Shown piece after piece: positions 1 through 9,029 of a stretch of DNA of 64,000 bases. Source of the stretch: Candidatus Brocadiaceae bacterium S225 (lineage in GTDB: Bacteria; Planctomycetota; Brocadiia; Brocadiales; Scalinduaceae); the NCBI GenBank assembly GCA_007859995.1, contig SMSL01000012.1, forward strand, positions 35,152 through 99,151. Direction: 5' to 3'. Position 1 is the stretch's first letter. Every line of letters begins with the position of its first letter. The notes under the pieces are model-generated. The model was given only the letters and a program-made list of their open reading frames with translations, had not been told where the DNA came from and searched no databases. The position numbers and the translations under genes are program-made.

Positions 1-887
1 TTGCTCAAAATGATACCGTTATTATTCCATACGTACCTTCTTTGCGGCATAGGTCCTCCTTCGTAAAGACCGACTATCCCATTGCAGATGTGGAGTTTTA
101 TTTTGTCCTTTATCACCGGTATTGAATTTATCGCGGCGATAAATGGGTCACATGAATTGTCGTGGAAGTTATCGGGATGGCTGATAACACCGTGAGAAAT
201 ATTTTTAAGAGCGATGCTTACTCCCGCAAGACCGTGGTCTTTTAACAAACCCAGGTTGATCAGTGAATCAACCTCCTCTGTCAGTATCCTGCTTATCTTT
301 ACGGCGCCATAGCCGCTGTCGTACTCTCTGTGTGAACTACCGGAGTCAAGGGCCTCTTTCCCTCCACCTCCGTCTGTGGTATATGTCCTCACACCTTTAA
401 AAGATCTGTTTATCTTGAAACCGGATGACAGAAAAAAATGCTGATATTGCTCCCATATGATGATATTATTTTCTTTTACTCCAATGCCTTTTAACGCGTC
501 AACAATAGCCCAGCAAATCTGATAATTGCCTGCAAGGATGTCTGCGCCAAGGGCGTTTATCTTTATGCCTATCCTTTCATCCTCATGAAAAAGCGATTTC
601 CAGGCATCTTTTGGGTTGTCTGTTCCTGTAAGTGAAGTTATTCCGGAGTCCATCATCTGCTTGACCAATGAAATATCCGGAGTCATTCCTTTTATTATTT
701 CTTTCCTGCTTTTAACGTCAACGACAAGGGATTGTAGATTTGTTATGTTTTCTGGTGTTGAATTAGTTTTTATGTCATCGGGTATGGGGTCAGGAGGCAA
801 TGGTATTTGAGACAAAAACACACCACCCAGTAATGTATTGACACATGTCTCTTTAATAAATTCTCTGCGGGTCTTATCTTTACTCAT
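1..887 (-). CDS. DUF362 Tat-exported protein (3' end cut by window)
   Basis: The reading frame is open from an ATG at 887-885 to the left edge, so the C-terminus is missing. An AGGAGGG ribosome-binding site sits a few bases upstream. The N-terminus has a twin-arginine motif (TRREFIK) followed by a hydrophobic stretch, indicating Tat export. Around residue 110 the motif RIGIKINALG matches the start of the DUF362 domain, a family often fused or adjacent to iron-sulphur proteins; a TDGGGG-type loop follows. No catalytic role is established for the family. Upstream lies the divergent metal-efflux operon, with no obvious functional link. Confidence 0.8.
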   Translation of the reverse strand, partial: MSKDKTRREFIKETCVNTLLGGVFLSQIPLPPDPIPDDIKTNSTPENITNLQSLVVDVKSRKEIIKGMTPDISLVKQMMDSGITSLTGTDNPKDAWKSLFHEDERIGIKINALGADILAGNYQICWAIVDALKGIGVKENNIIIWEQYQHFFLSSGFKINRSFKGVRTYTTDGGGGKEALDSGSSHREYDSGYGAVKISRILTEEVDSLINLGLLKDHGLAGVSIALKNISHGVISHPDNFHDNSCDPFIAAINSIPVIKDKIKLHICNGIVGLYEGGPMPQRRYVWNNNGIILS

Positions 888-1284
888 AATAATCCCTCCT
901 TAGATTAGGTAATAGATTATCAACTCGTAATTGGATTTTTTAAGATTCCTGCTTAATTCAACATCATTGCATTTTAGCATTCTCATTGGATACATTCAAT
1001 TATAGAATTCCAGAGTTTGATATGCTACTATTCATTGTGGCATATCGAGCAAATGCTATATTCATAATAGCTTAACAAAACCCATATTTAGAAATATTTG
1101 ATAATAATTTGTTGGTATTTCTCAATAAACCTTTCAAATATTTCACAATCGGAACATAGGCTTTCATTGTGATAAGTTATACGGTTTCAGTAAGATACAT
1201 TACTCTTCGTATTCATATATAATTGAATTTTGGTTCAATAAATTTTCCTTTATTTATAAAAACATTTTTTTACTGCCAATTAGT

Positions 1285-1300
1285 TGGCATGGTAATTGAG
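1285..1300 (+). promoter_or_regulatory. sigma-54-like promoter before efflux operon
   Basis: TGGCATG-GTAA-TTGAG matches the -24/-12 consensus TGGCACG-N4-TTGCW at all but two positions, with correct GG-to-G(A/C) spacing. It lies about 180 bases before the adaptor gene, whose operon encodes an NtrC-type activator. The match is visible; promoter function is inferred. The rest of 888-1476 is AT-rich and shows no other gene. Confidence 0.45.
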
Positions 1301-1337
1301 TAATATCGTTTGAATAAGCTGACGCTGCAGTTGGCGG

Positions 1338-1393
1338 CAAGCCTCTCTTTCGAGAGGATTCCAATTCTGGAATCCTCTCGAAAGAGAGGCTTG
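1338..1393. repeat. 26-bp-arm perfect palindrome, also at 18.25 kb
   Basis: Arms 1338-1363 and 1368-1393 are perfect reverse complements around an ATTC loop. Each arm contains its own 6-bp hairpin (CCTCTC/GAGAGG) with a TTTC or GAAA loop, so the RNA or DNA can form either one long stem or two short ones. The same element, with one mismatch, precedes the V-ATPase A gene at 18255-18302. It lies in the likely 5' leader of the efflux operon. Confidence 0.85.
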
Positions 1394-1476
1394 TTAAGTG
1401 TACGTAACTCAAAACTTCAGGTTTGAGTTACTCCTAATTTGATTTGCATTATACACGGGATTTTGGAGATCTTGAC

Positions 1477-3921
1477 ATGAGCAATTTATCTAATTCTGGA
1501 CGGGGCAAAAAGTTTTTTGTCAAATATAAAAAGCAGCTAGTCATCGGGCAGCTTGTATTGGTGTTCTGTTTAGGAATATTCTTCCATTGGATTTTCTCGG
1601 ATTCCTCAAAAAAAATACCGGTAAACGAAACCGGCGCTTCTGTACAGCACGAAATGGAGAAACCGATGTTCTGGACATGTTCCATGCATCCAAATATTCA
1701 GAGACAGGGGCCTGGGAAATGCCCTATCTGCGGGATGGATCTTATTCCTGTAGCTTCTGCAGCTACTGGTAAGGAAATGTCAGGCATGCGGCAGATCGTT
1801 ATCAGTGATGCTGCGCGTGCAATGATGAAGATACAGACTACGCCTGTTGAACGGCGCTATGTAACTGCCGAGGTAAGGATGGTGGGTAAAGTTGATTATG
1901 ATGAAACCCGGCTGGGATACATTACTGCCTGGATATCAGGCCGTTTAGACCGTCTCTACGTTGATTATACCGGTGTGGCGGTAAAGAAAGGCGACCATAT
2001 GGTATACATATACAGTCCGGAACTTTACTCTACACAGGATGAGTTGATCCAGGTTTTGAAACGAACACGAAAACAAGAAGGAGTGACTTCAGTTTTTCCG
2101 GATGTTGCTGATTTGCTTGAACCTGTTCGAGAAAGATTGCGGTTGTGGGGAATGACTAAGGAGCAGATACAGGAAATTGAGGAGAGTGAAAAACCGTCCG
2201 ACCATTTAACTGTATACTCCCCCATGAGCGGTATTGTGATCCAGAAAAACCGCCAGGAAGGAGATTACGTTAATACAGGTGACCGTATTTACACGGTTGC
2301 CGATCTGAATCAAGTATGGGTCATGCTGGATGCTTACGAGTCCGATCTTGTCTGGTTACGATATGGCCAGGAAATCATTTTTACTACAGAGGCTTATCCG
2401 GGTGAGGAGTTTGTCGGGAGAATAGCCTTTATCGACCCGGTACTGAATGATAAAACCCGTACCGTGAAGGTCAGGGTCAATGTGCCCAACCTTTCCGGCA
2501 AACTGAAACCGGAGATGTTTGTGCATGGGATCGTTCGGACGCAGATTTCAACCGGTGGAAGAGTCATAGACCCGCATCTGGTTGGGAAATGGATAAGTCC
2601 TATGCATCCGGAAATTGTCAAAGATAGCCCGGGTGAATGTGATGTTTGCGGCATGCCGCTGGTGCGTGCTGAATCACTTGGTTATATTGCAGTAGACAGT
2701 GATGATGAGTCAAAGCCTCTTGTTATTCCTGTATCCGCTGCTTTGGTAACCGGTACGCGGGCTATTGTCTATGTAGAACTCTCTGGTGCTGACCAGCCAA
2801 CATTCGAAGGACGAGAGATAGTGCTTGGGCCACGGGCCGGTGATTACTACCTGGTGCGAAGCGGGTTGAAGGAAGGCGAAATAGTAGTTACCAACGGAAA
2901 CTTCAAGATTGACAGCGCGGTCCAGATTCAGGCCAAACCAAGTATGATGACACCTGAGGGTGGTGGAGGCGGAGGGCATCATCACGGCGGTGGAGAAAAA
3001 CCCACCAAAGCCGGACAGGGAGAAATGATGACTCCGAGCGGTGTTCCGTCAGAGTTCCAGGCTCAACTGCAAACACTGGAATCGGCTTATAAGGAGGTAG
3101 CAAAGGCTGTTAAGCTGGAGGACATTGACCTCTTTCGTGAAGAAATTCATGCTTTTGGCAAAGCCCTTAGTAGAGTGGACGAAACTCTTTTGAGCGGATA
3201 TCTTCAGATGCTGTGGAATGAGTTATCGATGTTGTTGAATAACGACGTCGTGGAAGGTCGTTATGCAAAAAAGTTTACAGAAATTGAGCATTTGTTTAAT
3301 GTATTGACAAAGAATATGCGCCGTGTACGTGACAAATTCGGCGTATCCGATGATGTTCAAAAGCCACGACAATCGCAGCATCTGGAAGTTCCTGCTGATT
3401 TCCATTTACAACTTGTCAAACTGTGGGATGCGTATCTATCACTTCAAAAGGCCCTTTCCGGCGACGATTTTTCACTTGCCCGACAAGCTATCACACTCTT
3501 TCAAACATCTCTATCGTCGGTAGACGCTAAACCTCTTGCCGAAGATGCTCATGAGGTATGGAAGAAAGAATATACCAATCTCGTTCAGATAGTGACAAGT
3601 ATGAAAGAGGCGGATGAGCTGAAGTTGATTCGTGAAGGTTTTTCCTTGCTTTCCGATGAACTTATGGTGTTGGTTAAAACCTTTGGTCCGGCTGGATTTG
3701 GGACAGTTTACCATCTGCATTGTCCAATGGTATTTGACGGCAGAGGAGCAATATGGCTGCAGGAAGATAAGCAGGTCAGGAATCCCTATTTTGGCCAGGC
3801 CATGCTGAAGTGTGCCGATAGGGTGGAATTAATCTCCAGCCTGTCTGCGCCCGACGCACATGCAGGCACGCAGCCAGGCGGAAAAGCTGAAGAGCATAAG
3901 GAGGAACATCATCATGAATGA
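1477..3921 (+). CDS. cusB: CusB-type periplasmic adaptor with metal-binding domains
   Basis: Membrane-fusion (HlyD/RND adaptor) subunit of a tripartite heavy-metal efflux pump, linking the inner-membrane RND protein to a TolC channel. One N-terminal membrane segment (about 21-41) is followed by a heavy-metal-binding domain (CSMHP...CPICGM, about 67-91). The lipoyl/barrel adaptor core follows and carries a second such domain (SPMHP...CDVCGM, about 380-405). Then come a His/Gly-rich linker and two helical units resembling DUF3347, and the tail is HKEEHHHE. The ATG at 1477 has a GGAG about nine bases upstream and is preferred over the TTG at 1444. About 814 aa is roughly twice usual CusB length owing to the C-terminal additions. 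Which metal is exported cannot be read from the sequence; copper/silver or a divalent cation are possible. Confidence 0.88.
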   Translation: MSNLSNSGRGKKFFVKYKKQLVIGQLVLVFCLGIFFHWIFSDSSKKIPVNETGASVQHEMEKPMFWTCSMHPNIQRQGPGKCPICGMDLIPVASAATGKEMSGMRQIVISDAARAMMKIQTTPVERRYVTAEVRMVGKVDYDETRLGYITAWISGRLDRLYVDYTGVAVKKGDHMVYIYSPELYSTQDELIQVLKRTRKQEGVTSVFPDVADLLEPVRERLRLWGMTKEQIQEIEESEKPSDHLTVYSPMSGIVIQKNRQEGDYVNTGDRIYTVADLNQVWVMLDAYESDLVWLRYGQEIIFTTEAYPGEEFVGRIAFIDPVLNDKTRTVKVRVNVPNLSGKLKPEMFVHGIVRTQISTGGRVIDPHLVGKWISPMHPEIVKDSPGECDVCGMPLVRAESLGYIAVDSDDESKPLVIPVSAALVTGTRAIVYVELSGADQPTFEGREIVLGPRAGDYYLVRSGLKEGEIVVTNGNFKIDSAVQIQAKPSMMTPEGGGGGGHHHGGGEKPTKAGQGEMMTPSGVPSEFQAQLQTLESAYKEVAKAVKLEDIDLFREEIHAFGKALSRVDETLLSGYLQMLWNELSMLLNNDVVEGRYAKKFTEIEHLFNVLTKNMRRVRDKFGVSDDVQKPRQSQHLEVPADFHLQLVKLWDAYLSLQKALSGDDFSLARQAITLFQTSLSSVDAKPLAEDAHEVWKKEYTNLVQIVTSMKEADELKLIREGFSLLSDELMVLVKTFGPAGFGTVYHLHCPMVFDGRGAIWLQEDKQVRNPYFGQAMLKCADRVELISSLSAPDAHAGTQPGGKAEEHKEEHHHE

Positions 3922-6900
3922 GACCCGTCAGACCTCTGATTCAACTACCGGTGACAAGATATCGTTTCTCGACAAAATAGTCCTGTTCTGCCTTAAGAAT
4001 AAGCTGGTGGTGGCATTAATGATGCTTGCAATAATAGGATGGGGTGTAATGGTGGCTCCATTCGATTGGAAGATTGGCGGCTTGCCGCGAAATCCGGTTC
4101 CAGTTGACGCCATTCCTGATATCGGTGAAAATCAGCAGATTGTCTTTACCGAATGGATAGGGCGTTCACCGCAGGACGTCGAAGACCAGATTACCTATCC
4201 GTTGACAGTTTCACTGCTTGGTGTCCCGGGCGTTAAGACCATCCGAAGTTACTCATTCTTCGGTTTTTCCTCTATCTACATCATTTTCAATGATGATATT
4301 GAATTCTACTGGTCAAGGACCAGGGTGCTTGAAAAGCTGAACAGCCTCCCCGCGGGGTTATTGCCTGAAGGGGTCCAGCCGGCTCTCGGGCCTGATGCTA
4401 CCGCGTTAGGCCAGGTTTACTGGTATACACTCGAAGGACGCGATCCTGACGGAAATCCGATTGGAGGATGGGACCTGAATGAGCTTCGGACAATTCAGGA
4501 CTGGTATGTCAGGTATTTTCTTCTTGCGGCCGAGGGGATCAGTGAAGTGGCTTCTATTGGTGGTTATGTGCAGGAGTATCAGATCGACGTAGACCCTGAC
4601 GCTATGCGGGCTGCAAGGGTCTCCCTGGAAGACGTCTTCATGGCTGTCCGTATGTCTAATATTGATGTGGGCGCCCGTACAATTGATATAAACAAAGCGG
4701 AGTATATCATCCGTGGCCTGGGCTTCATCGAAAAGGTCAGCGATATCGAAATGTCAGTAGTTACCGTCAACGAGAATATTCCCATTTATGTCAAGAATGT
4801 CGCGAAGGTTACGTTGGGCCCCGCGCTGCGGCGAGGGGCTCTTGACAAAGGAGGGGCCGAGGCAGCCGGAGGCAGCGTTGTAGTCCGTTACGGCTTTAAC
4901 CCCTTGCAATCGATAAAGAATGTTAAGAAGAAAATTGAAGAAATATCATCCGGCCTTCCGACTAAGGCTGTTGTTGACTATCACATGGTTACGCGTACTG
5001 AGATTGAAGGCTTTGCGGCTGCCAAAGGTTTTGACGCCTTCAACAGCGTAGAATTGAACCAGGAGGATTGGCTGAAGTGGTTACATACAAATCCACGCGA
5101 GCTTTGGCCCGCATGGATAAATACTAGTCACGTAACCGTTGTGCCATTCTATGACCGCACAGGCCTTATCTATGAGACGCTTGGTACATTGAATACCGCG
5201 ATTACCGCGCAAATTCTGGTGACAATCATCGTTGTGCTTGTATTGGTAATGCATCTTCGCAGTTCCATCTTAATCAGCGCTCTGCTTCCCATTGCCGTAT
5301 TAATGTGCTTTATTGCAATGAAGACCTTTAGCGTGGATGCCAATATCGTAGCTCTGTCCGGTATAGCCATAGCCATTGGCACCATGGTTGATATGGGGAT
5401 CATTATGTGTGAGAACATTCTGAGACACCTGGACGAAGCCGATCCTGAGGAGGATCGGCTGGAAGTAATCTTCCGGGCGACCAGGGAGGTATCAGGTGCG
5501 GTACTGACTGCTGTCTCAACCACAATTGTCAGCTTCCTGCCTGTCTTTACGATGATCGGAGCCGAAGGGAAATTATTCAAACCACTGGCTTTTACCAAGA
5601 CCTTTGCCCTCTTCTCTTCAGTTATTGTGGCATTAACTATCATTCCCCCGGCAGCTCACATCCTTTTCTCAGCTCGTATTCGGTCTAAAAGATTGAAACA
5701 GTTCTTCTTGTCACTGCTGGTTGCCATCGGTGTCGTCATCGGCATTTGGTTTGCTTGGTGGGCCGGACTTATCATTGTCGTTATGGGGGCCTATCATTTA
5801 TCAGAAGACTACTTGCCTTCTCACATAAGAAGTTATGGGAAATGGGTAGCCATTCTTGCCGCCGCCCTGTTGGTCGGGATTATCCTGACTACCAGTTGGC
5901 TTCCCCTTGGCCCGGGAAAAGGCATGCTGCGTAACCTTGCCTTCGTTGTGCTCCTGATAGGAGGTTTGCTGGTCTTTTTTCAGATATTTCAGCGGTTTCT
6001 GTATGCTCCCATCCTCCGATGGTGTCTGGATCATAAGATACTTTTCATGATAGTGCCGCTGATTATTTTGGTATCGGGGATTAGTGCATGGATGGGAGTT
6101 GATCGTCTCTTCAGTTTTCTTCCCGGCACAATACGTAATACAACAGTATGGAAGAGCGTATCTGATGTAGTTCCCGGATTTGGTAAGGAGTTTATGCCTC
6201 CACTGGATGAAGGTTCGTACCTCTACATGCCAACAACAATGCCGCATGCCTCTATAGGTGAGGTTCTCGACGTTCTGCAGTTTCAGGATAAACAAATTTC
6301 TTCTATTCCGGAAGTGGATATGGCAGTAGGCAAACTGGGCAGGGTTGAAAGTCCGTTAGACCCGGCTCCGCTTTCTATGATCGAGATCATAATCAATTAT
6401 AAGCCGGAGTATATTACCGACAAGGAGGGACATCGTATCAAGTTCCGCTTTGACAAAAACAGGCAGGAGTTTGTCAGAGATCATGATGGTAACCTGATTC
6501 CGGATCCGGACGGAAAACATTACCGTCAGTGGCGTGAAAAAATCAAGACACCGGACGATATCTGGAAAGAGATAGTTGATGCGGCACAAATTCCCGGTAC
6601 TACCTCCGCGCCAAAGCTGCAACCTATTGCCGCACGAATTGTGATGCTTCAGAGTGGTATGCGGGCTCCAATGGGTGTCAAGGTCAAAGGGCCTGATCTG
6701 GATACTATTGAGAAGGTTTCTTTGAATATTGAACGGTTTCTGAAGGAAGTACCCAGTGTCGAAGCTCCGGCAGTCATAGCAGACCGCACAGTCGGCAAAC
6801 CGTATATCGAGATTGACTTTGATAGAGTGGCTATTGCGCGTTATGGCCTTACAATACGTCAGGTCCAGGATGTGATCGAGGTTGCTATCGGTGGCCGTCG

Positions 6901-7870
6901 TATTACGACAACTGTCGAAGGAAGAGAGAGGTATCCGGTCAGGGTCAGGTATATGCGGGAATTGCGAGACCAGATTGAGCAGCTCGGTCGTATATTAGTC
7001 GTGGCCCCGGATGGCGCGCAGATCCCCATAGAACAGGTAGCTGATATCAACTACGTACGGGGGCCTCAGGTAATCAAGAGCGAAGATACTTATCTTGTAA
7101 GTTATGTGATTTTCGACATGAAGGTGGGGCAAGCCGAAGTGGATGTTGTTGAAGAGTGCCAGCGCTATTTGAAACAGAAGATCAAAAGCGGAGAGTTCAT
7201 CCTGCCGTTCGGGGTCAGCTACACGTTCGCTGGAAGTTACGAGAACCAGATACGCTCTCAAAAAACGCTGTCTATTGTCATGCCGGTGGCCTTGTTCATT
7301 ATTTTTATCATTCTCTATCTTCAGTTCAAATCGGCGATCACTTCCTCACTGGTTTTCAGCGGCATATTGATCGCCTGGTCCGGTGGATTCATAATGATCT
7401 GGCTGTACGGACAACCCTGGTTTCTCGACTTTGAAGTGTTCGGAACTAACATGAGGGATCTGTTTCAGGTGCATACGATTAACCTGAGTGTCGCTGTCTG
7501 GGTGGGTTTTCTTGCCCTGTTTGGGATTGCCTCTGATGATGGAGTTGTAGTTGCAACCTACCTGGATCAGAGTTTCTTGAAACGGGAGATCGGCTCGCGT
7601 GAAGATGCCAGAAAGGCTACTATTGTGGCAGGATTAAGAAGGGTACGTCCCTGTTTGATGACGACAGCAACCACTATCCTTGCCTTGATCCCTGTCCTGA
7701 CCTCAACCGGGCGCGGCTCTGATATCATGGTCCCGATGGCAATTCCAAGCTTCGGAGGAATGCTGATAGCGATTATGACTATGTTCATTGTACCGGTGCT
7801 TTATTGCGCTGTTATGGAGTGGAAGATCAAACATAATATTAAAGATGCCAGATTTGCTGAACATGCGTAG
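3914..7870 (+). CDS. cusA: CusA-type heavy-metal RND efflux transporter
   Basis: Proton-driven inner-membrane pump of the HME-RND family. The start overlaps the adaptor's stop by eight bases (ATG within the final His codons), so translation is coupled. Visible family features are the VDAIPDIGENQ N-terminal motif, the AIAIGTMVDMGIIMCEN membrane-helix motif holding the charge-relay residues, and a second repeat half with SDDGVVVATYL. At 1318 aa it is much longer than E. coli CusA (about 1050). Extra sequence includes a periplasmic insertion before the first large membrane block and an additional hydrophobic block around residues 600-700. Such long forms are known among CusA homologues outside Proteobacteria. 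Downstream lies its likely regulatory pair. Confidence 0.92.
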   Translation: MNETRQTSDSTTGDKISFLDKIVLFCLKNKLVVALMMLAIIGWGVMVAPFDWKIGGLPRNPVPVDAIPDIGENQQIVFTEWIGRSPQDVEDQITYPLTVSLLGVPGVKTIRSYSFFGFSSIYIIFNDDIEFYWSRTRVLEKLNSLPAGLLPEGVQPALGPDATALGQVYWYTLEGRDPDGNPIGGWDLNELRTIQDWYVRYFLLAAEGISEVASIGGYVQEYQIDVDPDAMRAARVSLEDVFMAVRMSNIDVGARTIDINKAEYIIRGLGFIEKVSDIEMSVVTVNENIPIYVKNVAKVTLGPALRRGALDKGGAEAAGGSVVVRYGFNPLQSIKNVKKKIEEISSGLPTKAVVDYHMVTRTEIEGFAAAKGFDAFNSVELNQEDWLKWLHTNPRELWPAWINTSHVTVVPFYDRTGLIYETLGTLNTAITAQILVTIIVVLVLVMHLRSSILISALLPIAVLMCFIAMKTFSVDANIVALSGIAIAIGTMVDMGIIMCENILRHLDEADPEEDRLEVIFRATREVSGAVLTAVSTTIVSFLPVFTMIGAEGKLFKPLAFTKTFALFSSVIVALTIIPPAAHILFSARIRSKRLKQFFLSLLVAIGVVIGIWFAWWAGLIIVVMGAYHLSEDYLPSHIRSYGKWVAILAAALLVGIILTTSWLPLGPGKGMLRNLAFVVLLIGGLLVFFQIFQRFLYAPILRWCLDHKILFMIVPLIILVSGISAWMGVDRLFSFLPGTIRNTTVWKSVSDVVPGFGKEFMPPLDEGSYLYMPTTMPHASIGEVLDVLQFQDKQISSIPEVDMAVGKLGRVESPLDPAPLSMIEIIINYKPEYITDKEGHRIKFRFDKNRQEFVRDHDGNLIPDPDGKHYRQWREKIKTPDDIWKEIVDAAQIPGTTSAPKLQPIAARIVMLQSGMRAPMGVKVKGPDLDTIEKVSLNIERFLKEVPSVEAPAVIADRTVGKPYIEIDFDRVAIARYGLTIRQVQDVIEVAIGGRRITTTVEGRERYPVRVRYMRELRDQIEQLGRILVVAPDGAQIPIEQVADINYVRGPQVIKSEDTYLVSYVIFDMKVGQAEVDVVEECQRYLKQKIKSGEFILPFGVSYTFAGSYENQIRSQKTLSIVMPVALFIIFIILYLQFKSAITSSLVFSGILIAWSGGFIMIWLYGQPWFLDFEVFGTNMRDLFQVHTINLSVAVWVGFLALFGIASDDGVVVATYLDQSFLKREIGSREDARKATIVAGLRRVRPCLMTTATTILALIPVLTSTGRGSDIMVPMAIPSFGGMLIAIMTMFIVPVLYCAVMEWKIKHNIKDARFAEHA

Positions 7871-7905
7871 TAAAAATGGAGCATTTATTACAAGGAAAAT
7901 ATATC

Positions 7906-9027
7906 ATGGCTTCAACGCCAGCTTATTATAAAAATTATTGGAAGATTACGGCACTTGTTTTATTTGTTATAGGTGTAAGCATCTTTCACTATATGACGGG
8001 TACGACACATAAACATCATGGCCTCCATGAGATTTATAGAAGACTTTATTATGTTCCCATTATTCTCTCTGCCTTCTGGTTCGGTTTAAAGGGTGGTCTA
8101 TTCTGTGCGATAATTGTAAGTTTTTTTTACCTGCCTCATGTTTTTTATCAATGGGGTGGCAGTTTTTTCACTAATGATCTTCCAAAGACACTTGAAATTG
8201 TTCTCTATCACGTAATAGGTTTGGTAACAGGTATACTCTCACAAAGGCAGATGGATGCAAAGATGAGCCTTGAAAAGACGATTAAAGAACGTGATGAATC
8301 ATATGATAAATTGAAAAAACAGGCCGAGACACTTGCTCAATCGGAAGAACAGTTGAGACGCGCGGATCGTTTGTCCGCGTTAGGCAAACTCTCCGCCGGA
8401 ATCGCCCATGAGGTCAGGAATCCTCTTGCTTCGATTAAAGGAACTGCCGAGATTCTATCAGATAAATTTAAGCCTGGGGACAAAGAATATGAGTTTGTAG
8501 AGATTCTGATAAAAGAGGTAAATCGGCTGGATGCTGTTGTTGTCGGATTTCTTGATTTTGCAAAACCCAAACCACCGGAACTGAAGTTGTCGAAGATTAA
8601 TGACGTTATCCTGTCAGTGCTTAAATTGACCGAACATCAGATGGATAGATCCAAGATTAATCTTGAGACACGTTTAAGCGATAATCTTCCATCTGTATAT
8701 GTTGATCCTGAGCAGATGAAGCAGGTTTTTCTGAACCTCATTATTAATGCGGCTCAAGCTATGCCTGATGGGGGGGAGCTTGAGGTAGAATCTCATCGAA
8801 ATTCTTCAGTAATTGTATGTACATTCTCTGATACGGGAATAGGAATCAGCACTGAGCAACAGAATGACTTGTTTACTCCATTCTACACCAGTAAGAAGCA
8901 TGGTACGGGTTTGGGACTTGCAATCGTTTACCGGATACTAGAAGGTCATAAGGGTGGGATTAGCTTTATAACTGAGGAAAACAAAGGAACCTGTTTCACC
9001 ATAAGTCTGCCAATTGAGAAAGGTTAA
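7906..9027 (+). CDS. Membrane sensor histidine kinase, NtrB/ZraS-like
   Basis: Sensor of a two-component system encoded inside the efflux operon. The N-terminal third is hydrophobic with about four membrane spans typical of membrane-embedded (DUF4118-like) sensors and has little periplasmic loop. A short coiled coil leads into the HisKA box (GIAHEVRNPLASIKG, phospho-His near residue 168). A HATPase domain with N, G1 (DTGIGIS) and G2 (GTGLGLAIV) boxes ends the protein. The ATG at 7906, with AAGGA nine bases upstream, is preferred to the ATG at 7876. The response regulator follows two bases after the stop. A metal or envelope-stress signal is inferred from context. Confidence 0.88.
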   Translation: MASTPAYYKNYWKITALVLFVIGVSIFHYMTGTTHKHHGLHEIYRRLYYVPIILSAFWFGLKGGLFCAIIVSFFYLPHVFYQWGGSFFTNDLPKTLEIVLYHVIGLVTGILSQRQMDAKMSLEKTIKERDESYDKLKKQAETLAQSEEQLRRADRLSALGKLSAGIAHEVRNPLASIKGTAEILSDKFKPGDKEYEFVEILIKEVNRLDAVVVGFLDFAKPKPPELKLSKINDVILSVLKLTEHQMDRSKINLETRLSDNLPSVYVDPEQMKQVFLNLIINAAQAMPDGGELEVESHRNSSVIVCTFSDTGIGISTEQQNDLFTPFYTSKKHGTGLGLAIVYRILEGHKGGISFITEENKGTCFTISLPIEKG

Positions 9028-9029
9028 AA

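Noticed and set aside
5801..6295. 164-aa minus-strand frame inside cusA
   Set aside because: Shadow of a long, well-conserved gene; no ribosome-binding site or recognisable motif.
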